Assembly: GCA_937988865.1 (NCBI GenBank)
Contig: CALKHV010000074.1
Coordinates: 1-29,967 of the forward strand
Direction of reading: 5' to 3'
Length of the DNA: 29,967 bases
DNA from: an uncultured Propionibacteriaceae bacterium
Lineage (GTDB): Bacteria > Actinomycetota > Actinomycetes > Propionibacteriales > Propionibacteriaceae
A program made the position numbers and the translations under genes. This document shows positions 24,301 to 29,967 of the stretch, piece after piece; positions within the stretch are counted from its first letter, which is position 1, and each line of letters starts with the position of its first letter. The notes under the pieces are model-generated. The model saw only the letters and a program-made list of their open reading frames with translations. It ran no database searches and was not told where the DNA came from.

Positions 24301-25311
24301 GGCGTCCTCAAGATTCCCCCGACCACGGGCCGGGTGATCACCCTGCGCTTCGTGTCGGCTCCCGAGGCCAGCGGACGGGGGCTCGGCGGACTCCAGGTGG
24401 AGGAGGTTCAGGTCGTCGGGAGAGACTTCCCGACACCCGCTGCGGACATGAGCAGTCCCTGTGGCCAGGGGCCGGAACTGACGATCGACGGTCAGCGGGT
24501 GCCGACCCGGGCTCAGGGTTCACGAGAAGCCCTGTTCGGCGCCGGCGATTTCACGTGGGAGGCCTGCGAGCCTCTGACGGTGCGCGACAGCACCGCCCAC
24601 ACGGTCACCGTGGGCCGGTGGCGCGATCTCGCCCCGCGCACTGTGGTCATGGCTCCGCTTCAGCCCGATCCGGCCGCGCAGTCAGCCGCGGTGACACACC
24701 AACGGACCAGCCCGACCGCGCTCGACGGTGTGGTCTCACCGTCGGTCTCACGCCGCGTCCTCGTCATGGCCGACAACGCGAACCCCGGATGGCAGGCCAA
24801 CCTAGGTGGCCAGGCGCTGGAGCCGCAGGTCGTCGACGGGCGACGCCAGGGCTTCGTCGTGCCCGAAGGTGCCGCCGGACGCCTGACGATCGACTTCGCC
24901 CCGGATCGCCCGTACCGCTGGGGGCTCGCCATCGGTGCCCTGCTCGCGGGGATCCTCGTGCTTGTGGCGCTGTGGCCTGAGCGTGGGCCACGTCGTGAGC
25001 CGGCACCCGTGGGCAGTGATGCCGTGAGCCCTGCCCCGCCGCTGGCCGTGCTCGTGTGGTCCGGTGTCATCGCCGGGCCTGCGGGATTGGGGGCTGGCGC
25101 CGTGGGGGTGGCCGTCAGCAGACTGGGACGACACCGGCGCCTGCTGCTGGCAGCAGCGATGGTCTCCCTCTGCCTCGGCGCGGCGGGTGCGCAGGTCGTG
25201 GCCACGGCCGCGGGGGCAAACGGCTCAGGAGTCGAGGCGGGTGTCCGGCTGATGCTGCTGGTGGCGTTCGCGATCGCGATGGCGACGCAGGATTCTCGTC
25301 GCGAGCGCTGA
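21322..25311 (+). CDS. aftD: AftD homologue: alpha-(1->3)-arabinofuranosyltransferase family (DUF3367)
   Basis: 1329 residues. It carries the canonical AftD opening: DTKIDLYLDPWGFLARSLHV then LQNQAYGYLFPMGPFFGLG, the external loop holding the acidic residues thought to be catalytic. About ten or more helices follow (to residue ~420), including PLRNVHKADLLIRLPLVVGL. The extracytoplasmic part has two discoidin-like modules, AVDGTPSTSWLTAFDPD (about 710) and IVDTDPRTAWSPAADDL (about 928), then ANPGWQANLGGQALEPQVVD (about 1153-1172) and terminal helices. In mycobacteria AftD adds alpha-1,3 arabinofuranose branches to arabinogalactan and lipoarabinomannan from decaprenyl-phosphoarabinose. No genes for making that donor are in this window, so the sugar used here is uncertain. 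ATG 21322 overlaps the leader stop. The last 87 bases overlap the convergent acyltransferase. Confidence 0.92.
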   Translation: MTTPARPTADGRRWRTLAGLLVVWSVAWSVQQDTIVGDTKIDLYLDPWGFLARSLHVWDPQVTWGGLQNQAYGYLFPMGPFFGLGSEILPMWVVQRLWWMALLTAGFLAMMGLLRVFGIAGAGVRVIASLAYVLAPRVIATIGGLSSEAHAQLLAPAILLPLVMIDRGELGVRRGVALSGLAILCCGGVNATATAFAILPSAVWLLTRRVWWGDSLTWGWGVAVLGATSWWLVPLVLLGRYSPPFLDWIENAQTVTARITLFDAFRGTTHWLGHLVTSGGVWWPAGFETVSSPVLILATAAVSALGLAGFLVRSLPHRRFLVILLALGVLVIALPHQGPFSSPVSGQVQSLLDGPLTPLRNVHKADLLIRLPLVVGLAHAVVALSRWRPRRQWMPAVAIGGVALTVVGAAAPGFSGAIAPRGSFTEVAQQWQEVGRWLDDRGDGRALIVPASSFGEYSWGRPMDEPLRSLTSAPFAVRDAVPLTPAGTIRLLDEIESRLQTGDALGGATSTLRSAGVRYLVLRNDLAVDQAGQPPVALSRSALVNTPDVEFVKGFGKTVRDGSGERVFPVEVYAVVGDVATNLEVWDAEGVVGASGASEDLARLADAGFGGRPVVFDGDRQGDLVPGSRALTDGFRARDRWFGAPRGQDVTSGLDARRALTASDYLPWPETRWRSLVAYTGIRDVRASTSLAQDFGPAGLQPAHRPYAAVDGTPSTSWLTAFDPDPTWTVVLDEPADVPRVVVTPARAERFGKAFGVATDVTVTTDAGSVDARLSALGEPTTIGLPPGSTTHVSVRVRNTTTGKPSEVVTGLSEVATPGLGPVETVATPSASVSPAETVVLGAGLPGREGCAHLAREFVCYSGVFVAPESTGPLVREMSGLAPGQRVVRGTLAVDPATPPKDLLDVPGVAVTATSVRTPGVTGLPSSIVDTDPRTAWSPAADDLAPALTITLDQPVEIEGVRVQSRSRWSQDEAPVVSVRVDDTVVTLRVPDHGVLKIPPTTGRVITLRFVSAPEASGRGLGGLQVEEVQVVGRDFPTPAADMSSPCGQGPELTIDGQRVPTRAQGSREALFGAGDFTWEACEPLTVRDSTAHTVTVGRWRDLAPRTVVMAPLQPDPAAQSAAVTHQRTSPTALDGVVSPSVSRRVLVMADNANPGWQANLGGQALEPQVVDGRRQGFVVPEGAAGRLTIDFAPDRPYRWGLAIGALLAGILVLVALWPERGPRREPAPVGSDAVSPAPPLAVLVWSGVIAGPAGLGAGAVGVAVSRLGRHRRLLLAAAMVSLCLGAAGAQVVATAAGANGSGVEAGVRLMLLVAFAIAMATQDSRRER

Positions 25312-26376
25312 CGACGGGAGCTCGATCCACTGGTGGCTCATGGCAGCCAGGGCCAGGGTCACGGGAACTCCGATGGCCAGCAGGGGCAACAACCCATCGC
25401 GAAAGAGTTCGACACCGGAGACGGCGTACAAGCCGAAGAAGACCGGCAGGTGCCACAGGAAGATGCCGTAGCTGACCGCACCTAGCCAGCGGGCGAGCGG
25501 GTGGGAGAGGGCGGTGCGGTAGAGGCTTTCTCCACCGTGGGTGAGTGGGAGCAGCAGGGCGAAGGAGACCACCGTGCACAGCGCGGTTCGAACGATGAAG
25601 TCGCTCCACGTCGCGGCCTCGACCGTGAGAGCGCCGGCGAGGGGAGTGGTTCCTAGCAGGTACGCTCCGGCGGCAACCGCGAGGCACATGGCCGGGTCGG
25701 CTCCCCACAATGACAGGCGTCTGGAGATTCGCGAGGACGAGACCAAGAGTGCCTCGGCGCAGATCATGCCCACGAGAAACTGCGGCGCTCGAGCGTGCAG
25801 CCACATGTGGAACTGGATGTCCTCCCCGAAGACCTCGCCGGCCCCCAGCCCGGATGCCGCGGTGGTCAGGAACGCCGCCAGGACCAGGACGACAAGGGGA
25901 AGGGCTTCGTTGCGTCGGCGAAGGGGACGCAACGCGATGACGATGAGCGGGAGGACCAAGTAGAAGGACATCTCGGTGGCCAAGCTCCACGACTGGCCGA
26001 ACGCCGATATCCACGCGTCGGGAACGTAGATCTGCAGCAGTGCTGCGTGCAGGAGCCAGTCGCGCAGGGGCGGGTTGGCGCCGATGACGACCGCAGCAAG
26101 GGCGACCCAGTAGGCAGGAAGAACTCTGGCGACACGGCGCAGGGCGTAGCCGGTGACGTCGAGCCTGCCGCGGGTGTCGTCGGCGACCAGCCCGCGGTGC
26201 AGGAGGAATCCGGACAGGGCGAAGAAGATCCCGACCCCGAAGTCGCCGCGTGCCCACAGGCGTCCGGTCAGTCCGCCGGTCGCGCCGAAACCTGTGAGGA
26301 ACGCTGCATGGGTGAGCACCACCAGGCCCGCGGCCACGGCCCGAAGGCCGTCCAGGGCAGGGAGGCGAGTGGTCAT
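25225..26376 (-). CDS. Acyltransferase-3 family membrane O-acyltransferase
   Basis: 383 residues, acyltransferase-3 domain only, without the SGNH part seen in the 3876 gene. It begins TTRLPALDGLRAVAAGLVVL followed by THAAF (conserved His), then GDFGVGIFFALSGFLLHRGL and RRVARVLPAYWVALAAVVI, with about ten helices in all. Such enzymes acylate extracytoplasmic sugars; mycobacterial relatives include Rv0228 in the Rv0224c-Rv0228 group and SucT-type succinyltransferases of arabinan. ATG 26376 is chosen because the fold begins at once and TAGGGT lies seven bases upstream on this strand, implying a leaderless mRNA; the longer in-frame extension adds only low-complexity residues. The C-terminal 29 codons are antisense to the end of aftD. 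Confidence 0.88.
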   Translation of the reverse strand: MTTRLPALDGLRAVAAGLVVLTHAAFLTGFGATGGLTGRLWARGDFGVGIFFALSGFLLHRGLVADDTRGRLDVTGYALRRVARVLPAYWVALAAVVIGANPPLRDWLLHAALLQIYVPDAWISAFGQSWSLATEMSFYLVLPLIVIALRPLRRRNEALPLVVLVLAAFLTTAASGLGAGEVFGEDIQFHMWLHARAPQFLVGMICAEALLVSSSRISRRLSLWGADPAMCLAVAAGAYLLGTTPLAGALTVEAATWSDFIVRTALCTVVSFALLLPLTHGGESLYRTALSHPLARWLGAVSYGIFLWHLPVFFGLYAVSGVELFRDGLLPLLAIGVPVTLALAAMSHQWIELPSSALATRILRRHRDRERHQQHQPDTRLDS

Positions 26377-26383
26377 GGGCGGC

Positions 26384-26389
26384 ACCCTA
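26384..26389 (-). promoter_or_regulatory. -10 box (TAGGGT) for leaderless acyltransferase mRNA
   Basis: Read on the minus strand, TAGGGT is followed by seven bases and then ATG 26376. The same hexamer precedes the operon at 14427. There is no Shine-Dalgarno before the ATG, consistent with leaderless translation. Confidence 0.5.
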
Positions 26390-26436
26390 GGCGACTGATC
26401 GCGGGTGCGTTGGACAGAACGGTCCTGGGCGAGTGG

Positions 26437-26442
26437 TAGCGT
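26437..26442 (+). promoter_or_regulatory. -10 box (TAGCGT) for the SDR gene
   Basis: TAGCGT (within TGGTAGCGTC) predicts transcription start near 26449 and a leader of about 33 bases containing GGAGGAAG. A TTGGAC at 26410-26415 could be the -35, although the spacer of 21 bases is long. Confidence 0.4.
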
Positions 26443-26481
26443 CCGCGACCACCGTTGCTCGGAGCTGGAGGAAGACACGTC

Positions 26482-27441
26482 GTGGGGAAGCAGTCAGCAA
26501 CGCGTCGCACCGTGGTGACCGGAGGTGCGGGCTTCCTCGGGTCGCACTTGTGCGAGGCGCTCCTCGCTCGCGGCGAAGAGGTGGTGTGTCTGGACAGCTT
26601 CCTCACTGGTTCGCCCGACAACGTCGATCACCTCATGGCCGACCCGGGCTTCCGGTTGGTGCGGACCGACGTGACCGACTTCGTCCATGTCGGGGGTGAG
26701 GTCGATCTGGTCCTGCACTTCGCGAGCCCGGCATCTCCGATCGACTACCTGAGGATGCCGGTGGAGACCCTGAAGGTGGGTTCCATCGGTACCCTTCACG
26801 CGCTCGGCCTGGCCCGCGACAAGGGCGCCCGCTTCGTGCTGGCGTCCACGTCGGAGGTCTATGGGGACCCTGAGGTGCACCCCCAGCCCGAGAGCTACTG
26901 GGGAAACGTCAACCCGGTCGGCCCGCGAGGCGTGTACGACGAGGCGAAGCGGTTCGCCGAGGCCATGACCCTGGCGTATCGGCAGACCCACGCGGTGAAC
27001 ACGGGCATCCTCCGCATCTTCAACACGTTCGGCCCGAGGATGCGGCCCAACGACGGACGGGCCATTCCGAACTTCATCCGTCAGGCCCTGCGCAACGAGC
27101 CGCTCACCGTTGCGGGTGACGGCAGCCAGACCCGGTCGATCTGTTACGTCGATGACCTCGTCGCGGGGGTTCTCGCGCTGGCCGACAGCGCGGAGCCGGG
27201 CCCCATCAACCTCGGCAACCCGCACGAACTGTCGGTGCTCGATCTCGCGAAGTGGGTCATCGATCTCACCGGGTCGTCCTCGACGATCACCTTCGTTGAC
27301 CGCCCCGTCGACGACCCCTCGGTTCGCCGGCCTGACACGACCTTGGCTCGTGAGCGGCTCAACTGGTCGCCGCAGGTGTCGATCGAGGATGGGCTGCTGC
27401 GGACGATCGCGTGGTTCCGTGGTCATCCCGAACTCGTCTAG
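26482..27441 (+). CDS. UDP-glucuronate decarboxylase-type SDR (UDP-xylose synthase-like)
   Basis: 319-residue extended short-chain dehydrogenase. The NAD-binding motif VVTGGAGFLGSHLCEALLA (about 11-29) is followed by HFASPASPIDY, the catalytic Ser in STSEVYGDPEVHPQPESYWG, and YDEAK (Tyr152, Lys156). RIFNTFGPRMRPNDGRAIPN and GDGSQTRSICYVDDLV are hallmarks of UDP-glucuronic acid decarboxylases, which give UDP-xylose. dTDP-glucose 4,6-dehydratase or a 4-epimerase is less likely given the YWGNVNPVGPR stretch. GTG 26482 is preferred over the upstream TTG 26455 because GGAGGAAG (26467-26474) lies seven bases before it. It probably supplies a pentose nucleotide for a GT in this locus, or for a pathway elsewhere. 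Confidence 0.87.
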   Translation: MGKQSATRRTVVTGGAGFLGSHLCEALLARGEEVVCLDSFLTGSPDNVDHLMADPGFRLVRTDVTDFVHVGGEVDLVLHFASPASPIDYLRMPVETLKVGSIGTLHALGLARDKGARFVLASTSEVYGDPEVHPQPESYWGNVNPVGPRGVYDEAKRFAEAMTLAYRQTHAVNTGILRIFNTFGPRMRPNDGRAIPNFIRQALRNEPLTVAGDGSQTRSICYVDDLVAGVLALADSAEPGPINLGNPHELSVLDLAKWVIDLTGSSSTITFVDRPVDDPSVRRPDTTLARERLNWSPQVSIEDGLLRTIAWFRGHPELV

Positions 27442-27516
27442 GCCGTCCAGCGAGCATGATCCGACGATTTTGTCGCGGCACGCGGCAATCGTGGGTGCAA
27501 CCTCTGTACTCACTGG

Positions 27517-27522
27517 TAAGGT
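27517..27522 (+). promoter_or_regulatory. -10 box (TAAGGT) for the DUF3068 gene
   Basis: TAAGGT within TGGTAAGGTC (identical to the site at 19901-19910) predicts transcription start near 27529, with a leader of about 33 bases before ATG 27562. The surrounding 120-base gap shows no convincing terminator for the SDR gene upstream. Confidence 0.45.
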
Positions 27523-27561
27523 CACGGCGATCTCACCACTCAAGACAAGGGCAATGGTGCC

Positions 27562-28479
27562 ATGCGCAAGACTCTGGGCTTCGTCCTCCTCGGCCTGGCG
27601 GGGTTTCTCGTCACGACGGCGCTGCTGACCCTCATCTATGTTCCCGGCCAGGTAAAGAAGACGCCGCTGGACGTCAACTCGGACACCCAGCTGACCGGCC
27701 GCGCCGCGTACCTCTCGGAGCCCATGACGGACGTGCGCTACCTCAGTCGAACCGTTGCCGACGGCACCGCGTCCGATGGCGACGTCATCGTGTTCGACAA
27801 CCTCACCTGCCTCTGGCGGGCGGCCCCGGACTCCACCGGGGACTGCCCGGGTGACGACGAGAGCACCATCAGCATCGCCACCGACCGCTTCGCCACCGAC
27901 CGAGTGACCGCACTGGCCGTCAACGACGAGGCGTACGTCGGGGCTGGCGCCGAGCCGAAGGAAGGACTGATCAACAAGTTCCCCTTCGATGTCGAGCAGA
28001 AGTCCTACCAGGTGTGGGACGGCCTGCTCGGGCGGACGGTCGAGGCGAAGTTCGATGGCGAGGAGGAGATCAACGGGCTCAACACCTACAAGTTCCTCAT
28101 CGAGTTCACCGACGAGCCGGCCGAGATCTCCGCGGGGGTTTCCGGCACCTTCAGCGACACCAAGCGCCTGTGGATCGACCCCGTGACCGGTTCCATCATC
28201 GATCAGTCCGAGCAGCAGAAGCGCGTGCTGGAATCCGGCGACAACGCCCTCGACCTCGATGTCTCGTTCACCGACGCACAGGTCCAGGCCAACGTCGACG
28301 CGGCCAAGGAGAGCGGCGGGCTGCTGCGGACCCTTGGTCTCGTGCCGTGGATCGCCTTCGGCCTCGCTGCTCTGGCTGCCCTCGGTGGGATCTTCCTGGT
28401 GCGAGGTGCGTCCTCCAGCGGCGATGACGCTGGAATGAAGGTGTCCCTGGACAAGGACACGCGCCGCAGCCGGCACTGA
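27562..28479 (+). CDS. DUF3068 (PorA-family) membrane protein, Rv0227c/PgfA-LmcA-like
   Basis: 305 residues: an N-terminal helix (about 5-27, LGFVLLGLAGFLVTTALLTL), a large extracytoplasmic domain, a C-terminal helix (about 255-278, LVPWIAFGLAALAALGGIFL) and a short charged cytoplasmic tail. The ectodomain includes VIVFDNLTCLWRA, NKFPFDVEQKSYQVWDGLLG and KRLWIDPVTGSIIDQSEQQK, which are typical DUF3068 blocks. As I recall, the mycobacterial relative (Rv0227c; PgfA in M. smegmatis, LmcA in C. glutamicum) is linked to lipoglycan maturation and polar envelope growth. Two Cys lie in the ectodomain (LTCLW and TGDCPGDD). The start has AAGGG about nine bases upstream. A bidirectional hairpin terminator follows the stop. 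Confidence 0.88.
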   Translation: MRKTLGFVLLGLAGFLVTTALLTLIYVPGQVKKTPLDVNSDTQLTGRAAYLSEPMTDVRYLSRTVADGTASDGDVIVFDNLTCLWRAAPDSTGDCPGDDESTISIATDRFATDRVTALAVNDEAYVGAGAEPKEGLINKFPFDVEQKSYQVWDGLLGRTVEAKFDGEEEINGLNTYKFLIEFTDEPAEISAGVSGTFSDTKRLWIDPVTGSIIDQSEQQKRVLESGDNALDLDVSFTDAQVQANVDAAKESGGLLRTLGLVPWIAFGLAALAALGGIFLVRGASSSGDDAGMKVSLDKDTRRSRH

Positions 28480-28493
28480 CGACACGACGATCC

Positions 28494-28529
28494 GCAGGCC
28501 TGCCGCCCCACCCGGGGTGGCAGGCCTGC
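28494..28529. terminator. Bidirectional hairpin terminator
   Basis: GCAGGCCTGCC (28494-28504) and GGCAGGCCTGC (28519-28529) form a perfect 11-bp stem, and the loop contains a further CCCC/GGGG pairing. It fills the 55-base gap between the convergent DUF3068 and methyltransferase genes. There is no long T-run, which is usual in high-GC actinobacteria. Confidence 0.8.
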
Positions 28530-28534
28530 GTCGT

Positions 28535-29380
28535 TCACGGCGCGGTCGACCCCGGGCGGGTCGCCACGACGATGAGCGTCCCCGGCAGCAGCGCCCCGCG
28601 CAGCGGCGACCAGCCGCCCCACCCCGAGGTGTTGTGCTCGGGCCACTCGGGCTCCACGACGTCGGTGAGCACCAGCCCCGCCGCCACCACCTGCCGCACG
28701 AGGTCGCCCAGGGTGCGGTGGTGCTCGGCGTAGGTCACCATGCCCGCCTCACGTTCGACGTAGGGCGTGCGGTCGAAGTACGAGGTCATCGCCGTCAGGC
28801 CGGCAGGGCCGGGGTCGTCGGGGAAGGCCCAGCGCACCGGGTGCGACGTCGAGAACACGAACCGGCCCCCGGGTCGCAGCACCCGGGCGGCCTCCCGCAT
28901 GACGGCGCCGCTGTCCGCCACGAACGGGATGACCCCGTACGCCGTGAAGACCCGGTCGACGCTGGCATCGGCCAGCGGGATCGCCAGGCCGTCGCACTGG
29001 AGGAGGGGGAGCGGGTGGTGGGACGAGTCGGAAGCCGGGCGGCCGGCATCCGCGCCCGCCGCACCATCGATGCGACGGGCCTGGCGCAGCATGCCCATCG
29101 ACAGGTCGCTCGCGACGACCCGCACGTCGTGCGTGCGCGCCAGCCAGCGCGAGCACTGGGCGGCGCCCGCCCCGATCTCGAGCACCGTCATCCCGTCGCG
29201 CACCTGTACCAGGTCGAGCTGGTCCTCGGTCCAGCCCTCGGGTCCCCAGACGAACTCGGCGTCACCGAGGAAGGCCCCGTGCTCGGCGTAGTAGTCCTGC
29301 GACTCACCGTCCCACCACGAGCGGTTCGCCGCCCGCGTCTCGTCACCCCCGAGGGGTGCTCGCAGCGCCTCGCCGCTCAT
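28535..29380 (-). CDS. Class I SAM-dependent methyltransferase upstream of rpsA
   Basis: 281 residues. It begins with SWWDGESQDYYAEHGAFLGD (about 22-41), a pattern of actinobacterial methyltransferase-11 proteins, followed by SAM motif VLEIGAGAAQCSRWLA (about 68-83), VVASDLSMGMLRQARR and the acidic FTAYGVIPFVADSGAVMREA. The C-terminal part contains YVEREAGMVTYAEHHRTLGD. ATG 29380 is chosen because upstream in-frame sequence is not protein-like and runs into the rpsA promoter. A divergent methyltransferase beside rpsA is, as I recall, common in actinobacteria, so this gene probably belongs to the ancestral polA-rpsA neighbourhood and not to the glycan locus. Substrate unknown. Confidence 0.87.
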   Translation of the reverse strand: MSGEALRAPLGGDETRAANRSWWDGESQDYYAEHGAFLGDAEFVWGPEGWTEDQLDLVQVRDGMTVLEIGAGAAQCSRWLARTHDVRVVASDLSMGMLRQARRIDGAAGADAGRPASDSSHHPLPLLQCDGLAIPLADASVDRVFTAYGVIPFVADSGAVMREAARVLRPGGRFVFSTSHPVRWAFPDDPGPAGLTAMTSYFDRTPYVEREAGMVTYAEHHRTLGDLVRQVVAAGLVLTDVVEPEWPEHNTSGWGGWSPLRGALLPGTLIVVATRPGSTAP

Positions 29381-29477
29381 CGCCGTCCCACGGTCGGATG
29401 CGTTTTGCCGTGGACCTTCCCCGCCGAGTAGGCTGCCCCAGCACCCGTGTGACCATTTCCGGTCATTCGTGTGCCCG

Positions 29478-29483
29478 TACGAT
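29478..29483 (+). promoter_or_regulatory. Putative rpsA -10 box (TACGAT)
   Basis: TACGAT fits the actinobacterial TANNNT -10 and predicts transcription start near 29490, giving a leader of about 33 bases with CGGAG around 29508-29512. A GTGACC at 29449-29454 is too far away (23-base spacer) to be a confident -35. Confidence 0.5.
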
Positions 29484-29522
29484 CCCATCGATTCCATCTG
29501 TCCACATCGGAGTTCCTACTAC

Positions 29523-29967
29523 ATGACTGCCAGCACGGTCGAGAAGACCGCCCCTCAGATCGCCATCAACGACATCGGCTCTGAGGAAGACCTCCTCGCC
29601 GCCATCGACGCGACGATCAAGCACTTCAACGACGGCGACATCGTCGAAGGAGTCATCGTCAAGGTCGACCGCGATGAGGTCCTGCTTGACATCGGCTACA
29701 AGACCGAGGGCGTCATCCCCTCGCGTGAGCTGTCCATCAAGCACGACGTCGACCCCAACGAGGTCGTCAAGGTCGGCGACGAGGTCGAGGCCCTCGTTCT
29801 CCAGAAGGAGGACAAGGAAGGCCGCCTGATCCTGTCCAAGAAGCGCGCCCAGTACGAGCGCGCCTGGGGCACCATCGAGAAGGTCAAGGAAGAGGACGGC
29901 GTCGTTACCGGTACCGTCATCGAGGTCGTCAAGGGTGGCCTCATCCTCGACATCGGCCTGCGCGGCT
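29523..29967 (+). CDS. rpsA: 30S ribosomal protein S1 (3'-truncated by window edge)
   Basis: The first 148 codons are visible. S1 binds mRNA on the 30S subunit and helps translation initiation. The acidic N-terminus contains QIAINDIGSEEDLLAAIDAT, then the first S1 (OB-fold) repeat with GDIVEGVIVKVDRDEVLLDI and GYKTEGVIPSREL, the linker DEVEALVLQKEDKEGRLILS then KKRAQYERAW, and the start of the second repeat, VVTGTVIEVVKGGLILDIGL. This matches actinobacterial RpsA closely. ATG 29523 follows a GGAG about ten bases upstream. The gene continues beyond the window. It marks the right boundary of the polA-rpsA interval holding the glycan genes. Confidence 0.97.
   Translation, partial: MTASTVEKTAPQIAINDIGSEEDLLAAIDATIKHFNDGDIVEGVIVKVDRDEVLLDIGYKTEGVIPSRELSIKHDVDPNEVVKVGDEVEALVLQKEDKEGRLILSKKRAQYERAWGTIEKVKEEDGVVTGTVIEVVKGGLILDIGLRG

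Noticed and set aside
27465..27480. CGAC-GATTTT-GTCG as a terminator after the SDR gene
   Set aside because: Only a four-base stem, with the T-run in the loop rather than after the stem.
26494..28485. 663-residue minus-strand open frame opposite the SDR and DUF3068 genes
   Set aside because: It spans two real genes and their promoter gap and has shadow-like composition and no motifs.
1..29967. CRISPR arrays, tRNA genes, insertion sequences, prophage attachment repeats
   Set aside because: None seen on reading: no regularly spaced direct repeats, no transposase or integrase motifs, and no tRNA-like cloverleaf with a recognisable T-loop in the short gaps.

Overview
This window comes from a high-GC actinobacterium. 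Codon third positions are overwhelmingly G or C, GTG starts are common, several genes look leaderless behind TANNNT -10 boxes, and PolA and RpsA are of actinobacterial type. The gene set is typical of a non-mycolate Micrococcales-like lineage (Intrasporangiaceae is a guess I cannot test). Two housekeeping genes frame the window: polA, truncated at the left edge, and rpsA, truncated at the right edge. In mycobacteria these two are neighbours or nearly so. Here about 27 kb lies between them, almost all of it for building a cell-envelope glycan.

Layout from left to right: polA (+); a methyltransferase plus a small two-helix membrane protein (+), preceded by a possible 14-codon leader; an acyltransferase-3/SGNH protein (-); a first, divergent AftD-like giant glycosyltransferase (+); a flippase followed by a GDP-mannose-pyrophosphorylase-like nucleotidyltransferase (-); a GT2 (+); a GT4 (-); a tightly overlapped seven-gene operon (+) of two methyltransferases, hddA, gmhA, gmhB, a GT-C-like membrane protein and a 48-residue DUF2613-like microprotein; a second GT4 paralogous to the first (-); a canonical AftD homologue (+) preceded by a 28-codon Arg-rich leader; a second acyltransferase-3 (-); a UDP-glucuronate-decarboxylase-type SDR (+); a DUF3068 membrane protein (+); a methyltransferase (-); rpsA (+).

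How they may work together (inference): GmhA, HddA and GmhB with a guanylyltransferase would make GDP-D-glycero-alpha-D-manno-heptose, and the SDR would make a UDP-pentose. The cytoplasmic GT2 and GT4 enzymes would assemble a lipid-linked glycan and the flippase would export it. The two AftD-like proteins and the GT-C protein would extend it outside from polyprenyl-phosphate sugars. The two acyltransferases and the methyltransferases would decorate it. Several members (methyltransferase at 15308, GT-C protein, DUF3068 protein, second acyltransferase, AftD, DUF2613 microprotein) resemble, from memory, the mycobacterial Rv0224c-Rv0228 and Rv0236c/Rv0236A genes linked to lipoglycan and arabinan maturation. 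The heptose genes resemble the Rv0112-Rv0115 group. The window therefore looks like one locus combining both sets in a bacterium that probably lacks mycolic acids.

No stretch over 300 bases lacks a gene; the longest gap is 12183-12368. I saw no tRNA, rRNA, transposase, CRISPR array or long direct repeat.
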